The translations under genes and the position numbers were made by a program. A stretch of DNA of 64,000 bases from Catalinimonas alkaloidigena (GTDB taxonomy: Bacteria > Bacteroidota > Bacteroidia > Cytophagales > Flexibacteraceae), in NCBI RefSeq assembly GCF_900100765.1, contig NZ_FNFO01000002.1:496001-560000 (forward strand), written 5' to 3'. Below, in pieces: positions 36,956-44,905 of the stretch. The notes under the pieces are model-generated. The model saw only the letters and a list, made by a program, of their open reading frames with translations, made no database searches and was not told where the DNA came from. Position 1 is the first letter of the stretch; every line of letters begins with the position of its first letter.

Positions 36956-37858
36956 ATGAAAAAAGTACTCGGACTGATGTCCCTTTGCATTCTCTTCTCC
37001 TGCGGCAGTGAAACCACGACGACCGGCGATACGCAGGATTCGACTACGGTCGCTATGGAAGAAACGTCCGATCCGCTTTACACCTTTCCGTTCGGGGTGC
37101 AGGCGTACACGTTTCGCAACAGTTTCCCGAACGGCATCGAACAAACCCTCGATACCATCCAGAGCATGGGCTTTACCGAACTGGAAGGCGGACCGGTCGG
37201 CGACCTGTCGCCCGAAGCGTTTCGGCAGCTTTGCGAGGCGCGGGGCATTACAATTCCGTCGACCGGCGCGGGCTACGACGAACTGGTGAAAGACCCGCAG
37301 GCCGTGGCTGACAAAGCCAAAGCCCTAGGAGCCAAGTACGTGATGTGCGCCTGGATTCCGCATAACGGCACTACGTTTACGCTGGAAAATGCCCAAAAGG
37401 CGGTCGCGGATTTCAACAAGGCTGGAAAAGTTCTGAAAGACAACGGCGTTACGTTCGCTTACCACGTGCACGGCTACGAGTTTCAGTCGCACGAAGACGG
37501 CACGCTGATGGACTACCTGATTGAAAACACCAATCCGGAAGATGTATCGTTTGAGATGGACATTTTGTGGACGCACTTTGGCGGTGGCGATCCGGTGGCG
37601 TTGCTGAAAAAATACGGTGACCGCTGGAAGCTGATGCACGTGAAAGATCTGAAGAAAGGCACGCCGAAAGACCTCTCGGGCGGCACGGACCAAAACAACG
37701 ACGTGGCCCTAGGGACAGGCGAAATCGACCTGAAACCCATTCTGGAAGAGGCGAAAAAGCTGGGCATTCAGCACTACTTCATCGAAGACGAAAGCGACCG
37801 CATTTACACGCAGGTGCCGCAAAGCATTGAGTACCTGAAAAGCCTGCAAGAGTCGTAA
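36956..37858 (+). CDS. lipoprotein sugar phosphate isomerase/epimerase-like TIM barrel
   Basis: 300 residues. A lipobox (ILFSC) gives a lipidated Cys at residue 16, followed by a Ser/Thr-rich linker. The rest is an AP endonuclease 2-like TIM barrel with metal-type residues in GFTELEGG, YHVHGYEF, FEMDILWTHFGGG, LMHVKDLKKG and HYFIEDESD. Such enzymes isomerise or dehydrate sugars, and periplasmic members act in glycoside keto-sugar pathways. It is 37 bases after the GMC oxidoreductase, probably the same transcript. Confidence 0.88.
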   Translation: MKKVLGLMSLCILFSCGSETTTTGDTQDSTTVAMEETSDPLYTFPFGVQAYTFRNSFPNGIEQTLDTIQSMGFTELEGGPVGDLSPEAFRQLCEARGITIPSTGAGYDELVKDPQAVADKAKALGAKYVMCAWIPHNGTTFTLENAQKAVADFNKAGKVLKDNGVTFAYHVHGYEFQSHEDGTLMDYLIENTNPEDVSFEMDILWTHFGGGDPVALLKKYGDRWKLMHVKDLKKGTPKDLSGGTDQNNDVALGTGEIDLKPILEEAKKLGIQHYFIEDESDRIYTQVPQSIEYLKSLQES

Positions 37859-37885
37859 GTCTGACCATATCGACATTATTCTGCG

Positions 37886-37954
37886 CCATCCCGGCAGGGA
37901 TCTTTCTCCGCGACAAGACAGGTCGTAGGAAAGGTGTCTGCTGGGATGGTTTTT
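37886..37954 (+). terminator. long stem-loop terminator
   Basis: CCATCCCGGCAG (37886-37897) and CTGCTGGGATGG (37938-37949) pair with one G-T wobble, with inner pairs GGATCTTTC/GGAAAGGTG-like, followed by TTTTT. It separates the sugar-oxidation genes from the convergent methyltransferase gene, whose stop it touches. Confidence 0.7.
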
Positions 37955-39884
37955 AGTATGCGCCGTTCAACCGCTGATCGGTTTCCGTCAGGCCATAATC
38001 CGTGTCGGCCATCTCGGAGAGAGGCACGTACAGCTGGTTTTTGTCCAGCAGATCGAGCAGCAATTGCCGGGCCTCGGGTAGGGGGAAGGTGGTGAGTTGG
38101 GCAGCTACCGTTTCCAAAGCTTCGGCATTCAGTCGCCAGTCGAGGCGGGCCTTGCCGCGCATCGTTTCCCAAGTGGTTTGCAGTGCTGCATGATCCCCCG
38201 CCGCCTGGATCTGTTCCACAAACGGTTGGTTCAGTCCCGCCAGCTCGGCGTAGACGAGCGTATCTTCCCCCAGCGCTTTTTGGATGCGCGGCAACGTGAG
38301 GGTTTCGATGTAGTCGAGCTGTTCGCAGAGAATGAACCGCCGCCTTGCGCCTTCTGCCCGGTTCACCTCCAGCACGGCCTGCGCCGTGGAGCCACTGCCC
38401 GCAAAAAAGTCGAGCACCAGGTCGCCGGCCCCAGTCGTAAAACGGATAAGTTTCTTCAGCAGGTTGATCGACTTGGGATTCGCGAACGCCTTCCGACCCA
38501 TCAGTTGCGTCAGTGCTTGCGTCGAGCGTCGGTTGTCTTCGTAGAAATAGCCCTTCAGCAGTTCCGTTGCGGTGTCGAGCCGCTTTTTGATCTTGGGAAT
38601 CGTGGTTTCGTCGGCTCCCCAGAGCACGTCGCCCCGCCCATCAGCTTTCCGAAATGTCGCTTCCGGCCAGCGGTAGCCATTCGTGGGCCGTTTGCAGACC
38701 TTGCCCGTCGTGGGGTGCAGCAGATCGTAGTGATAGCCTCCCGGTCGCGTGTTGGCCGAATTGCCGGGATAAAAGACGCCCTTCTCGTCTACGTACGCGT
38801 AGTGCGCCACGCCCGACAAGTCGACGGCCTTGGACTTGCGCATCTGCGTAAGCCAGCGCCGGAGTCCCCGCTCCACCGCCGCTAAATCGCCGGGGTGTTG
38901 TTGCTTCAAGGTTTCGTATTCCTGCTGAATGCGTTGCGCCTTTTCTGACTGAATTTTCCATGGACCCTGCCGCCGTTTGTCTTTCGCGTAGCACAAGACG
39001 TACTCGTGCTCGACCGAAATCTGCGTCGCGTTGTTGTCGGTGGCCGTTTCCCAGACAATCTCACCCACGAAATGTTCCCGCCCGAAAAGCTCGTCGCAGA
39101 GCACCTTCAGGTACGCTTGTTCGTGGCTGTCGATGGAGATGAACATCACGCCGTCGGGGCGGAGGAGCGTGCGGGCCACCTCCAGCCGGTTTTTCATGAA
39201 CGTGAGCCAGGTCGCGTGGCTGAAGCGGTCGTTGTAACCGAAGGTATCCTTGCCGGTATTGTAGGGCGGATCGATGTAGATCAGCTTGACTTTTTCTGCG
39301 TAGCGTGCCCGCAGCGTACAGAGCGTCAGGAGGTTGTTGCCTTTGATGAGCAGATGTTCGTCGGCGGTAAGCCGTTCGGCGGGGGCTTGTTTGTGTGCCG
39401 TGATGCGTCGGAACCGATGCAGCGCTTTGGGGGCCAGCAGCCAGTCGATTTCTTCGGCAGCCAGGGTTTCGTGCCAGAATCGCTCCTCCGTTTTATCGGC
39501 GGCTTGGGTTTGGCCGCCTTCCAGCACGCCATCTTTGTAGGGCCAGGCCAACACAACGTCCTTGCTCGCCGACAGAAACCGTTGCTCCGACGTGAGGCCC
39601 AGCTGGTTCTTGTAGGCGGTATAGCTGTCGGGCAGAAAATCCTTCCCGGTCACGATCTGCTGAAAGCCCGCCTGATCGAATACACATACGCCGTCGACTT
39701 CCCGGAAAAATCGTGCGCGAATGCGCGGATGGCTCCGCAGTAGCCGCAGCAGCTCGGCATCGAGTTGCCAGATCAAATCCTGCAGCTTGTTTTTGCGCCA
39801 GGTCCCCTCGCTGACCAGGCGGGCGTCGTGCCGAAGAAGCTGGTGCAGTTCTTCCAAGAGGGAGGGCATGGCGGCAGGGGGCAT
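37953..39884 (-). CDS. type III DNA-methyltransferase (Mod), orphan
   Basis: 643 residues, normal Mod length. The beta-class order is seen: catalytic DPPY at 205-208 (IYIDPPYNTGKDTFGYNDRF), a long target-recognition region at about 290-460, then the AdoMet-binding FAGSGSTAQ at about 490. It should methylate the N6 of adenine. The usual Res partner gene would lie downstream, but there a convergent sugar-isomerase gene is found instead, and the upstream gene is an unrelated amidohydrolase, so this is an orphan Mod. It may act in gene regulation or protect against a related enzyme. No simple-sequence repeat for phase variation is seen. Confidence 0.9.
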   Translation of the reverse strand: MPPAAMPSLLEELHQLLRHDARLVSEGTWRKNKLQDLIWQLDAELLRLLRSHPRIRARFFREVDGVCVFDQAGFQQIVTGKDFLPDSYTAYKNQLGLTSEQRFLSASKDVVLAWPYKDGVLEGGQTQAADKTEERFWHETLAAEEIDWLLAPKALHRFRRITAHKQAPAERLTADEHLLIKGNNLLTLCTLRARYAEKVKLIYIDPPYNTGKDTFGYNDRFSHATWLTFMKNRLEVARTLLRPDGVMFISIDSHEQAYLKVLCDELFGREHFVGEIVWETATDNNATQISVEHEYVLCYAKDKRRQGPWKIQSEKAQRIQQEYETLKQQHPGDLAAVERGLRRWLTQMRKSKAVDLSGVAHYAYVDEKGVFYPGNSANTRPGGYHYDLLHPTTGKVCKRPTNGYRWPEATFRKADGRGDVLWGADETTIPKIKKRLDTATELLKGYFYEDNRRSTQALTQLMGRKAFANPKSINLLKKLIRFTTGAGDLVLDFFAGSGSTAQAVLEVNRAEGARRRFILCEQLDYIETLTLPRIQKALGEDTLVYAELAGLNQPFVEQIQAAGDHAALQTTWETMRGKARLDWRLNAEALETVAAQLTTFPLPEARQLLLDLLDKNQLYVPLSEMADTDYGLTETDQRLNGAY

Positions 39885-40022
39885 ACATCAAAGCTACGGT
39901 TTGCCGTGGAAACGGAACAGGGCCCCGCCGGGTGACGCCTGCAAAACACCAACTTACTCGGCGTGTTTACTTGCACCGCACGTGCATCGTGCGTTAGCTT
40001 TACCGTATTAACCTCCCGCTCT

Positions 40023-41321
40023 ATGAAACACTTTTTCCTCCTGTTATTCCTGATTCCATTCCATGTCGTACACGCCCAACGCCCTGACCCGGCTCCGCCT
40101 CAGGAACGTCCCATCTTGCTAAGTGGCGCCACGTTGCACACGGGCACGGGCGAGGTGATCGAAAATGCGGTGGTGGGCTTTGCCGAGGGAAAAATCACGT
40201 TGGTCGGGGCTGCCGCTGCGACGACGTTCAACCCCGCCGATTTTCGGGTGATTGATGTCTCAGGACAGCATTTGTACCCCGGCCTGATTCTGCCCAATGC
40301 CGAGGTGGGGCTGGTCGAAATTTCGGCGGTACGTGCCACCAACGACGAAGAAGAGGTCGGCGAACTGAACCCGAACGTCCGGGCGCTGATTGCCTACAAT
40401 ACTGATTCTGACATCATTCCGACCATTCGGTCCAACGGCATTCTGACCGTGCAGACTACACCTCGGGGGAGCTTGCTGAGTGGCGCTTCATCGCTCATGC
40501 AACTGGACGGCTGGAACTGGGAAGATGCGGCGGTCAAAGCCGACGACGGCCTGCACATCTACTGGCCCAACCTGTTTACCCGAAGCGGCTGGTGGGCCGA
40601 GCCCGGAGGTGTAAAAAAGAACGAAAATCGTGATAAGGAAATCCAGGAACTGGAAAGCCTGTTCAGCGAAGCGGCCGCTTACAATCCCGCCAACGAAGCC
40701 GTTAAAAATCTAAAACTCACCGCCTTGAAAGGACTTTTCGATGGGTCGCAGCGTCTTTACCTGCACGCCAGTTACGGAAAAGAAATTGTGGAGGCGGTCC
40801 AGTTTGCCTTGCGGCATGGGGTGCAGCATCCGGTGGTGATCGGCGGACAAGACGCCTGGATGGTGACCGACTTTCTGAAAGAACACAACATACCGGTGGT
40901 GTTGTCGACCATTCATGCCCTGCCGCCGCGCCCGGAAAGCAACGTCGACCATGCATATGAACTGCCACACCGCCTGCAGGAAGCCGGCATTACCGTAGCG
41001 CTCGATTACGACGACGAAAGCTACTTCCGGAGCCGGAGCTTACCGTTTCTGGCAGGCACGGCGGCCGCGTACGGCGTCGACCGGGAAGAGGCGCTGAAAA
41101 TGGTGACCTCCAACCCGGCGAAGATCATGGGCATCGACGACCGGTTAGGAACCGTAGAAGTCGGGAAAGATGCCACGTTGGTGGTGTCGCAGGGCGATCT
41201 GCTCGACATGCGGACCAGCCACGTAACCCAGGCCTTCATCAACGGGCGGGAAATTTCGCTGGACAACAAGCACAAGCGTCTGTACGAAACCTACCGCAAA
41301 AAGTATCAGTTGGGCGAATAG
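40023..41321 (+). CDS. exported amidohydrolase-like protein lacking the N-terminal metal site
   Basis: 432 residues from the ATG at 40023 (signal peptide MKHFFLLLFLIPFHVVHAQ). Fold is of the imidazolonepropionase-like amidohydrolase type: LLSGATLHTGTG at the start, NPAKIMGIDDRLGTVEVGKDATLVV near the end. Where the family has PGLID.H.H, this protein reads YPGLILPNAEVGL, so the first two zinc His ligands are missing, and the C-terminal Asp is not obvious. Such pseudo-enzymes often occur beside an active paralogue in Bacteroidota; none is adjacent here. It is followed after 7 bases by a NAD(P)-binding protein gene. Confidence 0.87.
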   Translation: MKHFFLLLFLIPFHVVHAQRPDPAPPQERPILLSGATLHTGTGEVIENAVVGFAEGKITLVGAAAATTFNPADFRVIDVSGQHLYPGLILPNAEVGLVEISAVRATNDEEEVGELNPNVRALIAYNTDSDIIPTIRSNGILTVQTTPRGSLLSGASSLMQLDGWNWEDAAVKADDGLHIYWPNLFTRSGWWAEPGGVKKNENRDKEIQELESLFSEAAAYNPANEAVKNLKLTALKGLFDGSQRLYLHASYGKEIVEAVQFALRHGVQHPVVIGGQDAWMVTDFLKEHNIPVVLSTIHALPPRPESNVDHAYELPHRLQEAGITVALDYDDESYFRSRSLPFLAGTAAAYGVDREEALKMVTSNPAKIMGIDDRLGTVEVGKDATLVVSQGDLLDMRTSHVTQAFINGREISLDNKHKRLYETYRKKYQLGE

Positions 41322-41328
41322 CGCATTC

Positions 41329-41949
41329 ATGGAGATCCTAATTTTTGGCGCAACGGGGGGAACGGGGCTGGAATTGGTCCGGCAGGCCATTCCGGCAGGG
41401 CATCGTCTCACGGCGTTTGTCCGGAATCCGCAGAAAATCCAGGCAGGCAAAGGCTTGCGGGTCGTGGTAGGAGATGCGACCAAGTCGGACGATGTGGCGA
41501 AAGCCTTCGATCGGGAATACGATGCCGTGGTGTCGGCACTCGGGGGCGGGGCAAAAGCCGCGCAGCAGGTCTGTTCAACGGCCATCGAACACATTTTGCG
41601 GTACATGCAGGAGGTGGGCATTGCCCGACTGATTGCCGTTTCTTCCTTGGGCGTGGAGCCCGAGTACATGCCGCCGCTGTTTCGCTACGTGGTGTTGCCC
41701 TACTTTCTGCAAAAGGCGCACGACGACCTGACCCTGATGGAAACCTACATCCGGCGTAGCCTTCGCGACTGGACCTTGGTGCGTCCGCCCCGGCTGACCG
41801 ACAAGAGCCTGACGGGGCAGTATCGCGTAACCACTGACTATGCGCACGACCTGCCCCGACGCGTTTCCCGCGCCGATCTGGCTCACTTTATCCTGAAATG
41901 CTTGACTGAGCGTAGCTACGTTCACGAGCTGCCCACCCTCGGCTATTAA
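41329..41949 (+). CDS. NAD(P)-binding atypical short-chain dehydrogenase
   Basis: 206 residues. The dinucleotide-binding motif is at the start (MEILIFGATGGTGLELVRQA) and the second strand ends RNPQK, followed by VVVGDATKSDDVAKAF. SSLGVEP and the DWTLVRPPRLTDKSL tail are as in biliverdin-reductase-B/NmrA-like proteins. A catalytic Tyr-Lys pair is not visible, so it may be a sensor or reductase of flavins. It is 7 bases after the amidohydrolase-like gene. Confidence 0.88.
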   Translation: MEILIFGATGGTGLELVRQAIPAGHRLTAFVRNPQKIQAGKGLRVVVGDATKSDDVAKAFDREYDAVVSALGGGAKAAQQVCSTAIEHILRYMQEVGIARLIAVSSLGVEPEYMPPLFRYVVLPYFLQKAHDDLTLMETYIRRSLRDWTLVRPPRLTDKSLTGQYRVTTDYAHDLPRRVSRADLAHFILKCLTERSYVHELPTLGY

Positions 41950-41981
41950 ACCACATTGGGAGCGGCCTGTGCCGGTCTTAC

Positions 41982-44726
41982 CTAGCGATCGTACCAGCTC
42001 CGGCGGCGGCTCAACTTCAGGTCTTGCAACAGGGAAGCCTGTGCGCGCAGGTCGAACGTGTACGACTGGCGTTGCCCGAACGGAATCCAGTTGAAGGCCA
42101 TAGTCCAGCAATGGAGGTCGCGGTTGATGCTGATCGTAGTAAAGCCAAAGTCTTTCGCCTCAAAATCGTAGGCCGACGTAAACGAAAGCTTCCACTTTTC
42201 GGTGATCGACAAGTCGCCGCTGAATGAAAGGGACTGCCGCACGGACGAATCGAAATACCCCACGCGTGAGTAACTCAGGTTGTAGCTGACTCGGAAACTC
42301 CACGGAATGTTGAAGTCGACGTATTGGTCTGGGTTCTGTTGAATCCGGTTGATTTCTTCGTTGTTTTCTGGCGTACGGGCTTCGTCCAGCGCCTCCCGGG
42401 TTTGCTGTTCCCGCTTTAAGGCTTGCGGGTTCAGGTTGGTACTCAGCGAGACCGTGGTGCGTGAAAGCTGCCCGAACTTTCGGCTTTTCCAGTCGAACGC
42501 ATAGGCATTGACGCGCCGCTGACGTGTCACTACGCCGTCTCTCTGGTCGAGAATCGCGTACTGATACGGATCGATCGTCCCTGAAATGTTGATGTCGATC
42601 TGCCCCAGAATGCGCGTACGGGCATTCCAGTTGATGGGCGACAGCGCAAACGAATCGGCGGCCAGGTTGTAGCTGGTGCTAATGCCGAAGTTGTCCAGCA
42701 GGCTCACCTTCTTGAACGTTTGCGCCGTGTCGTTTTCTTCCCGGACCTTCATTTCCAGGTTGTTGTTCAGACTGAAGCTTACGCTTCCGGATTTTCCGGC
42801 TGCCGGCGCGCTGTACACCGATCCTAAGAAGGGGTTGACCCGTTGTAGGGTACCCGCGCGGTCAATTTGTACATCTTGTTGGTAGATGCCGAAGACAGGG
42901 TCGGAAAAGTCAGGACGGTAGCCCAACGACAGCGACGGGTTGATGACGTGGCGAATGGCCTGCACCTTACCGTTTCCGCTTCCGAACCGGTACATTCCGT
43001 ACAGACGCGTGCTGAACCCCAAGCTGGCACTGCCTGAGTAAGCCCGGTAAAAGCCTTGTTCCGTGCGCGCGTTTAGCGTATCGTCGACGGCGTTCCACGT
43101 ATACACCTGTCTCTTCAGAAACCAGACCTCTTCGTAGTTCAGGCTCGGCGACACGTTGATGTAATTGAAAAGCGAAAACGAAGTAGAGACCGGAATGGTG
43201 TGCCGTGCACCCGCCTGCGCGTTGGACAGAATGGTGGGCAGGTTTTGGAAGTTGAAAGGAATGTTGGGTTGTCGTACCTCATCGACACTAACTTCGTCCG
43301 GCGTAATGATGTTGTCGAAGGCGTAAATGTCCTTCGGAATTTCGTTGCTGATGCGGTTGGTGGCCGTAAAGTTGTAGCTCAGGCCGATCTTCTGTAGCCA
43401 GTTTTTCGGCGCGCTTCCGGCCGGCGCAAAGGGATAGATGCGGTTCATCCCGAGGTTGATGTCAGGCAACGTAAAGTTGACCGTCCCGGTACTGGTGTTC
43501 TGGCTTTGCCGCAGGTTCACCCCGTAGTTGAATTGCGCCTGCCCGATGCTGAACCGGTTCGAATACGAGATGCTGGAGTTAAACGCGTTGGACAGGTACG
43601 CGTCGGTACTAAACGAGTTCAGCGTGTTAAAGCTGCTGGAGCCCGCGTTGATCGACACCGCAAAGCGCCCGTTCTTCCGGGTTTGCGGGCTATGGCTCCA
43701 GTTGACCCAGAACTCTTTTCGGGTATCTTCCAGGCCTTCGGTACCCGATTTGGTGTTGTTGAAACGAAGGTTAAACGAGCCGCTGTAGGCGTATCGCTTG
43801 CGATACGTGCCCTGGGTGCTCAGTCCCCAGCTGCCTTTGGTGTAGATGTTACCCAGGAACTGTAACCCCAGGTAATCGCTTACGGCCCAGTAATAGCCGC
43901 CGTCGCGCAGAAAGAAACCGCGCGTGTCGGCTTCGCCGTACACCGGCATCACAATGCCTGACGATCTGGTCCGAGGCGTGGGGAACATCCCGAACGCAAA
44001 GCCCAGGGGGGTTGGAATATCGGCGATAACGAGGTTGAACGGACCGCTGATCAGCTTATCACCGGGAATAACCTTGATTTTAGGCGCTGAAATTTCGAAG
44101 TGAGGATCGGGCAGGTTACAGGTCGTGTACTTGGCCCGGCGGATGAACAGTTCGTCCAGTTCGTTTTTCTTGACCCGTTCGCCGTGGATATAACCTTCGC
44201 CTTGTTGGGTGACAATGCCGGAGATGATGCCTTTGCGCGAAACGAAATTGTACCGAATGTTTTCGGCCACATAATTATCCGCTCCCTCGGTAAACTCAGG
44301 GGTACCGATCGTCCTGCCGGTCGAATCCACGCCTCCCCGGGCTGTAAGGGTATTGTTCGCCCAGTTGATCTCAATGGTATCGGCTTTGAGGGTAATATCC
44401 CCGTATTCGATTTTGGCGTCCCCGTACAAGTAAATCTCCTGCGTCCGCACGTTGAAGCGGATCGAGTCGCGCGCCGAGTAGTTGATGGTGGTTTTGATGT
44501 CGCCCGTCGGTTGCAACGTATCAGCCGCTACGGTCGAGTCGGCCGCGATGCCGGACGTATCGCTGGGCAGGGGAGTAACGGTAGAGTCGGCAGGCGAACT
44601 CACCTGGGCGGAAGCTACCTGAATAGCAAAAAAACAGAAAATCAGCAGGCAGAAGTGCCGGAGAGCAGTCAATCCGAAAGTTCTTTTTTGATTCGCAAAA
44701 GTACCCAAACCGTCGATTTGTTTCAT
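41982..44726 (-). CDS. lptD: LPS-assembly protein LptD (Bacteroidota form)
   Basis: 914 residues from the Met at 44726; the longer frame to 44855 would place 43 unlikely residues before the signal peptide ending FFAIQVASAQ. An OstA-like domain lies at about 90-230 (EIYLYGDAKIEYGDITLKADTIEINWANNTLTARG); the C-terminal 600 residues form a barrel rich in alternating strands (FAVSINAGSSSFNTLNSF and following). It inserts lipopolysaccharide in the outer membrane together with LptE. It is convergent with the NAD(P)-binding protein gene, and a probable rpsA terminator lies upstream. Confidence 0.93.
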   Translation of the reverse strand: MKQIDGLGTFANQKRTFGLTALRHFCLLIFCFFAIQVASAQVSSPADSTVTPLPSDTSGIAADSTVAADTLQPTGDIKTTINYSARDSIRFNVRTQEIYLYGDAKIEYGDITLKADTIEINWANNTLTARGGVDSTGRTIGTPEFTEGADNYVAENIRYNFVSRKGIISGIVTQQGEGYIHGERVKKNELDELFIRRAKYTTCNLPDPHFEISAPKIKVIPGDKLISGPFNLVIADIPTPLGFAFGMFPTPRTRSSGIVMPVYGEADTRGFFLRDGGYYWAVSDYLGLQFLGNIYTKGSWGLSTQGTYRKRYAYSGSFNLRFNNTKSGTEGLEDTRKEFWVNWSHSPQTRKNGRFAVSINAGSSSFNTLNSFSTDAYLSNAFNSSISYSNRFSIGQAQFNYGVNLRQSQNTSTGTVNFTLPDINLGMNRIYPFAPAGSAPKNWLQKIGLSYNFTATNRISNEIPKDIYAFDNIITPDEVSVDEVRQPNIPFNFQNLPTILSNAQAGARHTIPVSTSFSLFNYINVSPSLNYEEVWFLKRQVYTWNAVDDTLNARTEQGFYRAYSGSASLGFSTRLYGMYRFGSGNGKVQAIRHVINPSLSLGYRPDFSDPVFGIYQQDVQIDRAGTLQRVNPFLGSVYSAPAAGKSGSVSFSLNNNLEMKVREENDTAQTFKKVSLLDNFGISTSYNLAADSFALSPINWNARTRILGQIDINISGTIDPYQYAILDQRDGVVTRQRRVNAYAFDWKSRKFGQLSRTTVSLSTNLNPQALKREQQTREALDEARTPENNEEINRIQQNPDQYVDFNIPWSFRVSYNLSYSRVGYFDSSVRQSLSFSGDLSITEKWKLSFTSAYDFEAKDFGFTTISINRDLHCWTMAFNWIPFGQRQSYTFDLRAQASLLQDLKLSRRRSWYDR

Positions 44727-44855
44727 GCGCCCGAGCCGGAAGAAAAGGAAGAGTCGCCGGGTAGGAAACGCTCCCGGGTGAAAAGAAATTGCTCTGCAAA
44801 AAATGGGCCTGAACTGCCTGATCGTCACCATTCTTTGAACTTTTTCTGACGGCAT

Positions 44856-44886
44856 AAAAAAAGCCCCCGGTGCACCGGGGGCTTTT
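44856..44886 (-). terminator. intrinsic terminator of rpsA
   Basis: AAAAGCCCCCGG-TGCA-CCGGGGGCTTTT is a perfect palindrome (44859-44886), with T run on the minus strand, 19 bases after the rpsA stop. Confidence 0.93.
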
Positions 44887-44905
44887 CTATCAAAACGGGT
44901 TTGTT

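Noticed and set aside
44727-44855. Upstream extension of lptD
   Set aside because: It would put 43 unlikely residues before the signal peptide; the start at 44726 is better.
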